A model generated the notes under the pieces. It searched no databases, had not been told where the DNA came from, and was given only the letters and a program-made list of their open reading frames with translations. A stretch of 64,000 nucleotides of DNA from Bradyrhizobium sp. LTSP849 (GTDB taxonomy: Bacteria > Pseudomonadota > Alphaproteobacteria > Rhizobiales > Xanthobacteraceae), in contig NZ_JYMR01000005.1 in the NCBI RefSeq assembly GCF_000938255.1, positions 1 through 64,000 on the forward strand. Direction: 5' to 3'. Numbering within the stretch: position 1 is the stretch's first letter; each line of letters starts with the position of its first letter. Of the stretch, positions 44,109-52,690 are shown piece by piece. A program made the translations under genes and the position numbers.

Positions 44109-44215
44109 GCTGTCATCGCCCGGCTTGACCGGGCGATCCAGTACGCCGAGGCTGTTGTTCTGAATCTCTTCGCCTCTGGAATACTGGATGCCCCGCTTTC
44201 GCGGGGCATGACAGC
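44109..44215. repeat. 107-bp palindromic intergenic repeat, copy 2
   Basis: Starts GCTGTCAT and ends ATGACAGC. It is the inverted counterpart of the element at 13109-13215, with the same GGCTTGACCGGGC and CTTTCGCGGGGCAT segments and a variable middle. It lies between convergent genes. Confidence 0.85.
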
Positions 44216-44237
44216 GATCGTGTGGATGCGGCGTTGT

Positions 44238-45308
44238 CTACTCCGCGCTGCTTACCAGCTTGATCCGCGGCGCCTGGGCCTCGGTCAGGCTGCGATACGC
44301 CGCGAGATAGTCCAGCGCCATCCGTCGCGCCGTGAAGCGCGTTTCGAACTGCTTGCGGATCGCGGCGCGGTCCAGTTGCGGAAGTCGTTTGACGACGCCG
44401 GCTGCGCTGATGATGTCCTCGACCACGAAGCCGGTGAGGCCCTCGTCGATGATCTCCGGCACCGAGCCGCGGTTGAACGCGACGACCGGTGTGCCGCAGG
44501 CCATGGCCTCGATCATCACCAGCCCAAACGGCTCCGGCCAGTCGATCGGCAACAGCAAGCCGAGCGCGCCGCTCAAGAACTCCGACTTCTCGTGATCGCC
44601 GATCTCGCCGATGAATTCCACCAGCGGATTGTTCTCGATCATCGGCCGGATCAGCTCGTCATAATAGTCCTGGTCGGCGCGATCGACCTTGGCCGCGATC
44701 TTCAGCGGGATGCCGCAATTCATCGCGATCTTGATGGCGCGGTCGACGCCTTTCTCCGGCGCGATGCGGCCGAGCACGGCAAGGTATTCTTGGCGAGCCG
44801 GCTTCGGCGTCAGCAAATTCTCCGGCAGGCCGTGATGGATCGTCTTCACCCAATTCGCCTGCGGCACCGGCCGCCGCTGCGCGTTCGAGATCGAGATCAC
44901 CGGGACTTTGGAGAAGGTGTTGAACACCGGTTGATGCTCGGGAAGGTCGAGCCGGCCATGCAGCGTGGTCAGGAACGGTGTCGGCTGCCGGTAGAACAGC
45001 GACCACGGATAATAGTCGAGATGAAAGTGGAGGAAGTCGAACTCCTCGTCGTCACATTTCTGCCGCACCCGCTCCAGCATCACCATGTGAAGCGCGTTCG
45101 GATCGCGCACGGAACCGTCGAGCCGAAGCGCCCGCGGCCAGGTTGCATCCAGCTTTGCCGACGTCTGCGAATCGCCGCTGGCGAATAGTGTCACGTCGTG
45201 ACCAAGGGCAACCAACTCTTCCGTCAACCAGTGCACCACCCGCTCGGTGCCGCCATACAGCTTGGGTGGAACAGCCTCCGTTAACGGAGCTACCTGCGCG
45301 ATGCGCAT
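44238..45308 (-). CDS. Glycosyltransferase family 4 protein
   Basis: A 356-residue GT-B glycosyltransferase. RIAQVAPLTEAVPPKLYGGTERVVHWLTEEL is the N-terminal acceptor side, YLAVLGRIAPEKGVDRAIKIA and PIDWPEPFGLVMIEAMACGTPVVAF are the nucleotide-sugar donor side with the EX7E element. The start at 45308 follows GGAGATGGCG. It is divergent from an ABC exporter gene and near glycogen-type enzymes, so a role in surface or storage glucan is plausible but unproven. Confidence 0.9.
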   Translation of the reverse strand: MRIAQVAPLTEAVPPKLYGGTERVVHWLTEELVALGHDVTLFASGDSQTSAKLDATWPRALRLDGSVRDPNALHMVMLERVRQKCDDEEFDFLHFHLDYYPWSLFYRQPTPFLTTLHGRLDLPEHQPVFNTFSKVPVISISNAQRRPVPQANWVKTIHHGLPENLLTPKPARQEYLAVLGRIAPEKGVDRAIKIAMNCGIPLKIAAKVDRADQDYYDELIRPMIENNPLVEFIGEIGDHEKSEFLSGALGLLLPIDWPEPFGLVMIEAMACGTPVVAFNRGSVPEIIDEGLTGFVVEDIISAAGVVKRLPQLDRAAIRKQFETRFTARRMALDYLAAYRSLTEAQAPRIKLVSSAE

Positions 45309-45376
45309 CTCGCCATCTCCTCTGCGATCATGAACGTTAAAACCCCAGTGTGTGCGGCACCGGCAATGCCAGCCAA

Positions 45377-45532
45377 GGGAACGTTCCCGCAGTTGCGAAG
45401 TTCCTCTCAACGAACGTTACTTATTCGCCACATCGCACACGCGTCTCGATGCTGCCATCACCGCTTCTCAGTTCGTCCGCATCCGCATGTCGTGATGGCT
45501 TGCCCGGGAACCGAGGCGAAGTGGTCGATGTT
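45377..45532 (+). promoter_or_regulatory. Intergenic control region with AACGTT sites and an EcfG-like promoter
   Basis: The gap 45309-45576 holds a perfect palindrome GGGAACGTTCCC at 45377-45388 and further AACGTT sites at 45333-45338 and 45413-45418. GGAAC at 45507-45511 is followed after 17 bases by TGTT (45529-45532), a near match to the EcfG consensus that has CGTT. If used, transcription would start just upstream of the ABC exporter gene. The palindrome is certain; its role is inferred. Confidence 0.4.
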
Positions 45533-45576
45533 CATTCGACCAGTAACAAAAGTAGAAATAACAGGGTCGCAGCCAC

Positions 45577-47340
45577 ATGGATCATCTCTCTGGATACGCG
45601 CGCAGGCCATTTGCCTTTGTCTTGCGCTATCTCCGGCATCGTCTGGCGTCGCATCTGGTGATCCTGACCGCTGTCGTTGCGGCAGTTGCCTGTTCGGTGG
45701 GCACGCAGTACGGCGTCAAATCCCTCGTCGACAGTCTATCGGCCGGGGCCTCGCATGGCGGCGGCGTATGGCTGGCATTCATTTTCCTCATGTCGCTGAT
45801 CGCCGCCGACAATTTCCTGTGGCGGATCGCGAGCTGGACCGCGAGCTTCACCTTCGTCCGTGTCACCGGCGATCTGCGCCGTGACATTTTCCGCCATTTG
45901 ACCGGGCACGCGCCGAGCTATTTCTCGGACCGGATGCCGGGCATGCTGACGAGCCGCATTACCGCCACATCCAACGCCGTGTTCACCGTGGAGAACATGT
46001 TCGTCTGGAATGTGTTGCCGCCGTGCATCGCCACAGTTGCGGCCATCGCGCTGATTGGAACCGTGAGCCCTTATATGGCGCTCGGCCTGATTGTAATCGC
46101 CGGCGGCATGGTGGCTGCGATGTTCCGTCTTGCCGCCGCCGGCAAGCCGCTCCACGACGACTTTGCCGACAAGGCCGCCGTTGTCGACGGCGAGATGATC
46201 GACGTCATCAGCAACATGCCACTGGTCCGCGCCTTTTGCGGCATCAGCCACGAGCACGAGCGGTTCGATGCCACCGTGAACCGGGAACTCACCGCGCGCG
46301 GCCGCAGCCTGCGCTATCTGGAGAAGCTGCGACTCACGCATGCCGGCATTACCGTCGTGCTGACCGTCGGCTTGATGGCCTGGGCCATCACGCTCTGGCA
46401 GGACGGCGAGGCGACCACCGGCGATGTCGTGCTGGTCTGTACGCTTGGCCTTTCTATCCTGAACGCCACGCGGGATCTCGCGGTGGCGCTGGTCGACGTC
46501 ACCCAGCATGTCGCGCGGCTGACCGAGGCGATCGCGACGCTGCTGGTGCCGCATGAGTTGCGCGATCACCCCGAGGCCGAGCCGCTGGTCAAGAGCGGCG
46601 CCGCGATTGCGTTCAACAACGTCACCTTTGGCTATCCCGGCGGTGTAAAGATCTTCGAGCGCTTCAGCCTGCGGCTTCAGCCCGGCCAGCGCGTCGGCCT
46701 GGTCGGCCAGTCGGGCGGCGGCAAGTCGACATTGTTCACGCTGCTTCAGCGGTTCTACGATGCCGACGAAGGCAACGTCACCGTCGACGGCCAGGATATC
46801 TCGATGGTGACGCAGCTGAGCCTGCGCGAGGCCATCTCGGTGGTGCCGCAGGATATTTCGCTGTTCCACCGTTCCATCCGCGAGAACATCCGTTACGGCC
46901 GCCCCAATGCGACCGACGACGAGGTGCTGCGCGCAGCGATCGCGGCACGCTGCGATTTCATCGATAGTCTGCCGGAGGGGCTCGACACCATGGTCGGCGA
47001 CCGCGGCGTGAAAATGTCCGGCGGCCAGCGCCAGCGTATCGCCATCGCACGCGCCTTCGTGAAGGACGCGCCGATCCTGCTGCTTGACGAGGCGACCGCG
47101 GCGCTCGACAGTGAATCGGAGGAAGCGATCCGCGAGGCCCTGTCGCGCCTGATGCGCGGCCGGACCGTGATTGCGATTGCGCATCGGCTGGCGACGCTGC
47201 GCAATTTCGACCGCGTGATCGTCCTGAAAGCAGGCAAGATCATCGAGGACGGTGCGCCCGATCGCCTGATGCAGGGCCAGGGGCCCTATCGCGAACTCGT
47301 CACGCAAGAGATGAGCCGGCTCGCCAAATTCGCAGCGTAA
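45577..47340 (+). CDS. ABC transporter, fused permease and ATPase (exporter type)
   Basis: A 587-residue half-transporter with an N-terminal six-helix exporter domain (about residues 1-310) and a C-terminal nucleotide-binding domain. Walker A is GQSGGGKST, the Q-loop lies in VVPQDISLF, the signature is SGGQRQR and Walker B is ILLLDEATA; the switch histidine is in AIAHRLAT. It would act as a homodimer exporting a lipid, glycan or peptide. It is followed 57 bases later by the debranching-like gene on the same strand. Confidence 0.94.
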   Translation: MDHLSGYARRPFAFVLRYLRHRLASHLVILTAVVAAVACSVGTQYGVKSLVDSLSAGASHGGGVWLAFIFLMSLIAADNFLWRIASWTASFTFVRVTGDLRRDIFRHLTGHAPSYFSDRMPGMLTSRITATSNAVFTVENMFVWNVLPPCIATVAAIALIGTVSPYMALGLIVIAGGMVAAMFRLAAAGKPLHDDFADKAAVVDGEMIDVISNMPLVRAFCGISHEHERFDATVNRELTARGRSLRYLEKLRLTHAGITVVLTVGLMAWAITLWQDGEATTGDVVLVCTLGLSILNATRDLAVALVDVTQHVARLTEAIATLLVPHELRDHPEAEPLVKSGAAIAFNNVTFGYPGGVKIFERFSLRLQPGQRVGLVGQSGGGKSTLFTLLQRFYDADEGNVTVDGQDISMVTQLSLREAISVVPQDISLFHRSIRENIRYGRPNATDDEVLRAAIAARCDFIDSLPEGLDTMVGDRGVKMSGGQRQRIAIARAFVKDAPILLLDEATAALDSESEEAIREALSRLMRGRTVIAIAHRLATLRNFDRVIVLKAGKIIEDGAPDRLMQGQGPYRELVTQEMSRLAKFAA

Positions 47341-47397
47341 ATCCGACAATTGCGTTCGCGTTGGTTGCGTTTCGAAACAAACGCAGGGGAGCACTTT

Positions 47398-49602
47398 ATG
47401 GCAGCTGAAGTCGTCACCAAGTTCGTCTCCGTCTCGCGGACCGTAGAACAGGTCGCGGAGCAGCCGTTCTATATTCCGATGACGGGGCCCTCAGCGCGGC
47501 CGCGGCGCTCGCTCAAGCACGACGACACCTTTATCGTGCTCGACAGCCATGGAGATATCGGCGCGTCCGCCGGTGGGCCGGACGGCCTGTTCCACCACGA
47601 CACGCGCTACCTCGCGCGGCTCGAACTCGTGCTCGACGACCTTCAACCGCTGCTACTCGGCTCGAACTTGCGCGACGACAATTCGGCCTTGACGGTCGAC
47701 CTCACCAACCCCGACATCTACCGTCAGGGCAGCCTCGTGCTGCAAAAGGATCTTCTGCACATCGTGCGCACGATCTTCCTGTGGCGCGGCACCGCCTATC
47801 AGCGCATCGGAGTGCAGAACCATGGCGACCGCCGCGCCAGTTTTGAACTGACGCTGCTGTTCGACAACGACTTTGCCGACCTCTTCGAGGTCCGCGGCGA
47901 GCGGCGCCCGCGCCGCGGCACCAGCGCGAGCCGGCTGCTGGGGCCGACCGACGTGCTATTCGACTATCGTGGCCTCGATGATGCCGAGCGGACCACCGGC
48001 CTGCATTTCGATCCGCGCCCGACCCAGCTGTCGGTGAATTCTGCCAGCTGGCAGCTCGAGCTCGATCCGCATGAGTCGAAATCGCTGTTCGTGGCCGCAT
48101 CCTGCAACCGGCCGCTGACGGAAAAGCCGGCGCGCTTCTTCAGGGGCCTGCTCGCGCACCGCCGCGAGATGCGCCAATTGACGACGCACGCAGCCAGCGT
48201 CGAGACCTCCAACAATATTTTTAACGAGGTGCTGTGCCAGGCCATGGCCGACCTCAACATGCTGATGACGGAGACCCCGCAGGGGCGTTATCCCTATGCC
48301 GGCATCCCCTGGTACTCGACGACGTTCGGCCGCGATGGCCTGATCACCGCGCTCCAGATGCTGTGGGTCGACCCGCGGGTGGCGAAGGGCGTGCTGCGGC
48401 GGCTCGCGCATTTCCAGGCCAAGGCGGTCGATCCGCTCGCCGACGCCGCACCCGGAAAGATCCTGCACGAGATGCGCGGCGGCGAGATGGCGGCGCTGGG
48501 CGAGGTGCCGTTCTCGCAATATTACGGCAGCGTAGATTCGACCGCGCTGTTCGTGCTGCTGGCAGGGCGCTATGTCGAGCGTACCGGCGACGAGAAGACA
48601 TTGGTCGAGCTGTGGCCCGCGATCGAGGCGGGGCTCGCCTGGATCGACGGGCCCGGCGATCCAGATCAGGACGGCTTTGTCGAGTACCAACGCGCTACCG
48701 AAAAAGGGCTCGCTAACCAGGGCTGGAAGGATTCCTACGATGCGATCTTCCATGCCGACGGCCAGCTCGCGGAGGGCAATATCGCGCTCGCCGAAGTCCA
48801 GGGCTACGTCTTTGCCGCCAAGCAGCTCGCGGCGCGTTGCGCGCGGCGGCTCGGCAAGCCTGACCGCGCCGAGAAGCTCGAGGCCGAAGCCAAGGCGCTG
48901 GCCGAGCGCTTCGAGAAGGCGTTCTGGTGCGAGGAGCTCGGCACCTATGCGCTCGCGCTCGATGGCAGGAAGCGGCCTTGCAAGGTGCGGACGTCGAATG
49001 CCGGGCAGGTGCTGTTCAGCGGCATGATCCGGGAGGACCGCGCGCGCCTGGTCGCCGCCGACCTGATGCGGCCGCACTTCTTCTCCGGTTGGGGCATCCG
49101 CACAGTCGCGCAGGGCGAGGTGCGCTACAACCCGATGTCCTATCATGACGGGTCGATCTGGCCGCACGACAACGCGCTGATTGCGCTCGGGTTTGCGCAG
49201 TACGGGCTCAAGCATTCAGTGGCACATCTCTTCAAAGGGCTGTTCGACGCCGCGACCTACATGGATCTGCGCCGGCTGCCGGAATTGTTCTGCGGTTTCC
49301 GGCGCGAGAAGCGGCGCGGCCCGACGCTCTATCCGGTCGCCTGCGCGCCGCAGGCCTGGGCCAGCGCGACGCCGTTCACACTGCTGGAGGCGGCGCTCGG
49401 CATCGAGTTCGATGTCGGCCGCAGCGAGATCCGGCTGCGCAACCCACATCTGCCGGCGTTTTTGAACGAGGTCATTCTGCGCGACCTGCGATTGGGCGAG
49501 TCCACTGTCGATCTGCGCGTCAGCCGCCACGGTGACGACGTGGCGCTGGAAGTGCTCCGCACGCGCGGGCAAATCCAGGTGTCGATCGTGCTGGCGCGAT
49601 AG
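47398..49602 (+). CDS. Amylo-alpha-1,6-glucosidase (glycogen debranching-like)
   Basis: A 734-residue glycoside hydrolase. The N-terminal domain (SLKHDDTFIVLDSHGDI, GGPDGLFHHDTRYLARLEL) is the debranching-enzyme N-terminal domain, and the C-terminal (alpha/alpha)6 barrel has PYAGIPWYSTTFGRDGLITALQML, KGLANQGWKDSYDAI and NPMSYHDGSIWPHDNALIA with the acidic residues. It probably trims alpha-1,6 branches of glycogen or a related glucan. The start at 47398 follows GGGGAG. Glycogen synthase is encoded 5 kb downstream. Confidence 0.9.
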   Translation: MAAEVVTKFVSVSRTVEQVAEQPFYIPMTGPSARPRRSLKHDDTFIVLDSHGDIGASAGGPDGLFHHDTRYLARLELVLDDLQPLLLGSNLRDDNSALTVDLTNPDIYRQGSLVLQKDLLHIVRTIFLWRGTAYQRIGVQNHGDRRASFELTLLFDNDFADLFEVRGERRPRRGTSASRLLGPTDVLFDYRGLDDAERTTGLHFDPRPTQLSVNSASWQLELDPHESKSLFVAASCNRPLTEKPARFFRGLLAHRREMRQLTTHAASVETSNNIFNEVLCQAMADLNMLMTETPQGRYPYAGIPWYSTTFGRDGLITALQMLWVDPRVAKGVLRRLAHFQAKAVDPLADAAPGKILHEMRGGEMAALGEVPFSQYYGSVDSTALFVLLAGRYVERTGDEKTLVELWPAIEAGLAWIDGPGDPDQDGFVEYQRATEKGLANQGWKDSYDAIFHADGQLAEGNIALAEVQGYVFAAKQLAARCARRLGKPDRAEKLEAEAKALAERFEKAFWCEELGTYALALDGRKRPCKVRTSNAGQVLFSGMIREDRARLVAADLMRPHFFSGWGIRTVAQGEVRYNPMSYHDGSIWPHDNALIALGFAQYGLKHSVAHLFKGLFDAATYMDLRRLPELFCGFRREKRRGPTLYPVACAPQAWASATPFTLLEAALGIEFDVGRSEIRLRNPHLPAFLNEVILRDLRLGESTVDLRVSRHGDDVALEVLRTRGQIQVSIVLAR

Positions 49603-49624
49603 CGACGCGCCGCGAGGAGGGTAT

Positions 49625-50146
49625 ATGCGTGCGATCGGATGGTTGTTTCTCAGTGTTGCGATCGTCGCAGGCTTGACGATCGCAGGGTCGCGCGCCGCAG
49701 ATGAGCCACCCGCGGCTCCAACTGAAGCGAATGCGCCGCCGACGGCACAGCCGCCAGCCTCGGTGGTGCCCGTCACGCCAAAGGATGCCGCGCCGCCGCC
49801 GTCGGTAACCATCATCGGCGCGAGCGATGCGCACGGTGTGCTAGGTCGTGATGTGCTCAGCGCGGCGAACGAGGACATGGGCCGCATCGTCGACGTCATC
49901 GTCGATCGGAGCGGACGCGTGCGTGCGGCCGTCATCGATTTCGGAGGCTTCCTCGGCGTCGGCAGCCGCAGGATCGTGGTGGACTGGAACGCGATGCGGT
50001 TTGGCAAGATCGTCAACAAGAAGGACAGCATCACGCTTGAATTGACCAAGGCGCAGGTCGCGGCCGCGCCGGAATACAAGGAAGACACGCCGATGGTCGT
50101 GCTCGGCGCGTCCGGCAGCCTGCAACCGCTGCAAGCGGTTCAGTGA
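49625..50146 (+). CDS. Exported PRC-barrel domain protein
   Basis: A 173-residue protein with a signal peptide (GWLFLSVAIVAGLTIAGSRA), a proline/alanine-rich linker (about residues 25-60) and a PRC-barrel (GRDVLSAANEDMGRIVDVIVDRSGRVRAAVIDFGGFLGVG). GAGGAGG precedes the ATG. Such proteins are often envelope stress-related but have no defined biochemical role. It lies 22 bases after the debranching-like gene and its stop overlaps the earliest possible start of the MFS gene. Confidence 0.85.
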   Translation: MRAIGWLFLSVAIVAGLTIAGSRAADEPPAAPTEANAPPTAQPPASVVPVTPKDAAPPPSVTIIGASDAHGVLGRDVLSAANEDMGRIVDVIVDRSGRVRAAVIDFGGFLGVGSRRIVVDWNAMRFGKIVNKKDSITLELTKAQVAAAPEYKEDTPMVVLGASGSLQPLQAVQ

Positions 50147-50169
50147 GGCGCGGGGAGGGATGGGCGCCT

Positions 50170-51465
50170 GTGCTGTTGTCGAGAAAGCCGAACCGTGCAG
50201 CCGAGGATCGCAGCGGCCGCGTTGCGCAGGACAATGTCGCCGGCCTGCAATCGGCCGCGGGTATTCCGGCGCCGTCGCGTCGGAGCCTGCGCGGCCTTGA
50301 CTGGTTCATTTTCTTTCTTGCCGACGTGCAGACGGGATTTGGTCCCTTCATCGCGGTCTATCTGACGACGCAGAAATGGACCCAGGTCGAAATCGGCCTG
50401 GTGCTGTCGATCGGCGGCATCGTTGCCTTGATTGGGCAGATGCCGGGCGGCGCGATCATCGACGCGGCGAAATCCGAGCGGCTGGTCGCCGGACTTGCGA
50501 TCGTGACCATCGGCTGCTGCGCGCTCGCCTATGCGGCGATGCCGATCTTCCCCGTGGTGGTGGCTGCGGCGACGCTGCATGCGGCGGCGAGTTGCGTTTT
50601 GGGGCCGGCGATCGCGGCGATCAGCCTTGGTCTCGTCGGTCCATTCGCGATCGGCGAGCGGCTCGGCCGCAACGCGCGTTTCGCTTCGCTCGGCAACGGC
50701 GTCGCGGCTGCGGTGATGGGCACCGCCGGTTATTTGCTGTCGAGCCGTTCGGTGTTCCTGGTCACCTTCCTGCTCGCGATCCCGACCCTGATCGCGCTGT
50801 CGCGCATCCGCGAGGAGGAGGTCGACATCGCGCGCTGTCATGGCGAGATGCCGCGCGAGGCGGAAGATCGCGGCGACACCAATATCTGGCATCTGGTGCG
50901 GCAGCGGCCGCTCATCGTGTTCGCACTCAGCGTGCTGCTGTTGCAGCTCGCCAACGCCGCGATGATGCCGCTGATGGCGAGCGCGGTGACGGCGCGGTCG
51001 AGCCAATGGGCGACGGTCCTTGTCGCCTTTTGCATTGTCGTACCGCAAGCGATCGTGGCGCTGCTGTCGCCGACCGTCGGGCGCAAGTCGCAGCTTTGGG
51101 GCCGGCGGCCGCTGCTGTTGATCGGCTTCGGCGCGCTGGCGATCCGCGGCCTTCTGTTCGCAACGGTGCGCGATCCCTATCTGCTGGTGCTGGTGCAGGT
51201 GTTCGACGGTTTCACCGCGGCGGTGTTCGCGGTGATGATCCCACTGATCGTGGCCGACGTCGCCTTCGGTAGCGGCCATTTCAACCTCGCGCAGGGCATC
51301 GTCGGCACCGCGACCGGCATCGGCGCGGCACTGAGCACGGTGCTCGGCGGCTATGTCAGCGACAAGTTCGGCAATGCCACCGCTTTCGTCGGTCTGGCGA
51401 GCGTCGCCGCAATGGGCTTTCTCTTGATCCTGCTGGTGATGCCGGAGACGCGGCGCACGGTATGA
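50170..51465 (+). CDS. MFS transporter
   Basis: A 431-residue permease with about 12 helices after a polar N-terminus of some 40 residues. DWFIFFLADVQTGFGPFIAVYLT and GQMPGGAIIDAAKSERLVAG are the first helices and the motif A-like loop. The GTG at 50170 was preferred because GGGGAGG lies 10 bases upstream, but a GTG at 50143 that overlaps the previous stop is also possible. The substrate is unknown. It continues the co-directional run from the ABC exporter. Confidence 0.84.
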   Translation: MLLSRKPNRAAEDRSGRVAQDNVAGLQSAAGIPAPSRRSLRGLDWFIFFLADVQTGFGPFIAVYLTTQKWTQVEIGLVLSIGGIVALIGQMPGGAIIDAAKSERLVAGLAIVTIGCCALAYAAMPIFPVVVAAATLHAAASCVLGPAIAAISLGLVGPFAIGERLGRNARFASLGNGVAAAVMGTAGYLLSSRSVFLVTFLLAIPTLIALSRIREEEVDIARCHGEMPREAEDRGDTNIWHLVRQRPLIVFALSVLLLQLANAAMMPLMASAVTARSSQWATVLVAFCIVVPQAIVALLSPTVGRKSQLWGRRPLLLIGFGALAIRGLLFATVRDPYLLVLVQVFDGFTAAVFAVMIPLIVADVAFGSGHFNLAQGIVGTATGIGAALSTVLGGYVSDKFGNATAFVGLASVAAMGFLLILLVMPETRRTV

Positions 51466-51573
51466 TCGCAGCCCGAAACGGCTCTCCGAAATCAAGACGA
51501 ACATCGTCGTTCATCGAATTGCCACAGGCCCTGCGGATTGTCAGTCTCGGTCCGCAGTCGAAAGGCCCTGCAA

Positions 51574-52527
51574 GTGGTGTCCGAGAACGATCTGGAATCT
51601 GCCCTCGATCAGGTTCGGGCTCACGCGGTAGGGCCGGTGGCCGGCGTATTCGGTCCGGCCTCGCTGACCTGGCAGATCGACCGGGAGGCCGTTATCTTCC
51701 TCGGTGCTGGCCGCGCGCTGTTGCTTCAGCTCGCCCACCCCTGGGTCGCTGCCGCCATCGCCGAGCATTCGCGCACTTTTGCCGATCCGATCGGCCGCTT
51801 CCATCGTACCTTCGACATCGTCTTCGCCATGGTGTTCGGCTCGCTCGACCGCGCCATGCTGTCGTCCCGGCAGCTGCACCGGCGTCACAGCATGATCGTC
51901 GGCGAGATGCCCGAAGCGGTCGGTCCGTTCGCGGCCGGCTCGCGCTACTGCGCCAACGACATTCCGTCGCTGCGCTGGGTCCACGCCACGCTGGTCGAGA
52001 CCGCGCTGATGGCGCACGACCTGGTCCTGCCCCCGCTCTCGGTGGACGAGCGCGAACGCTACTGGACCGAGAGCCGGACGTTCGGCGCCTTGTTCGGACT
52101 GACGGCGGATGATCTGCCGGCGGACTGGGCCGGCTTCGCAGCCTACACTGCAATGATGGCGCAGTCGGACACGCTGACCGTCAGTCCGGCCGCGCGCGAG
52201 ATCGCGGCACAAATCTTCACCGGCGCCCGTCCATGGCTGCGGCCGCCGCGATGGTATCGCGCGCTCACCGCGAGCCTGCTGCCGGAGCGCTTGCGCGCGG
52301 GTATTGGGTTTGAGCTCGACGATCGGGACAAGATGGTAGCCGACCGCGCGCTGAGATGGATCAAGCGCGTCTATCCGAAACTGCCCGATCGGCTGCGATA
52401 CGTCGGTCCCTATCAGGAAGCACAGGCGCGGCTGAATGGCAGAGCTGAGCCGGATTGGATGACCCGCTGTCTCAACCGTGCCTGGATCGGACGGCCGCAA
52501 ATGGACGTGCGGGGTAGGGAGTCTTAG
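51574..52527 (+). CDS. MpaB-like oxygenase (DUF2236 family)
   Basis: A protein of about 317 residues of the MpaB/latex-clearing-protein-related DUF2236 family. FLGAGRALLLQLAHPWVAAAIAEHS, GRFHRTFDIVFAMVFGS and WVHATLVETALMAHDLVLPPL match the family, whose better-known members bind haem and cleave prenyl chains. The conserved histidines are in QLAHP and WVHATL. The start is unclear: the GTG at 51574 was chosen, with a TTG at 51538 as alternative. Substrate unknown. Confidence 0.8.
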   Translation: MVSENDLESALDQVRAHAVGPVAGVFGPASLTWQIDREAVIFLGAGRALLLQLAHPWVAAAIAEHSRTFADPIGRFHRTFDIVFAMVFGSLDRAMLSSRQLHRRHSMIVGEMPEAVGPFAAGSRYCANDIPSLRWVHATLVETALMAHDLVLPPLSVDERERYWTESRTFGALFGLTADDLPADWAGFAAYTAMMAQSDTLTVSPAAREIAAQIFTGARPWLRPPRWYRALTASLLPERLRAGIGFELDDRDKMVADRALRWIKRVYPKLPDRLRYVGPYQEAQARLNGRAEPDWMTRCLNRAWIGRPQMDVRGRES

Positions 52528-52530
52528 CTC

Positions 52531-52663
52531 CGTCATCCTGAGGTGCGAGTTGCGCAGTGCACTTGCACTGCGCGGCGAGCCTCGAAGGATGCACGGCCCC
52601 GCAACTGCAGCCGGGCCGTCGCCCTTCGAGGGCCGCTGAAGGAGCGGCCACCTCAGGGTGACG
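52531..52663. repeat. 133-bp intergenic repeat with CGTCATCCTGAGGTG ends
   Basis: The ends form 15-base inverted repeats with one mismatch (CGTCATCCTGAGGTG and CACCTCAGGGTGACG). An internal hairpin GCGCAGTGCACTTGCACTGCGC segment lies near 52553-52574. It separates the MpaB-like gene from the convergent glgA. Confidence 0.83.
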
Positions 52664-52690
52664 GGGGATAGAGTGGCGTATGGTGCTCTC

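Noticed and set aside
45736..47394. 552-residue reading frame antisense to the ABC exporter
   Set aside because: All Walker and signature motifs are on the plus strand; the antisense frame shows no family.
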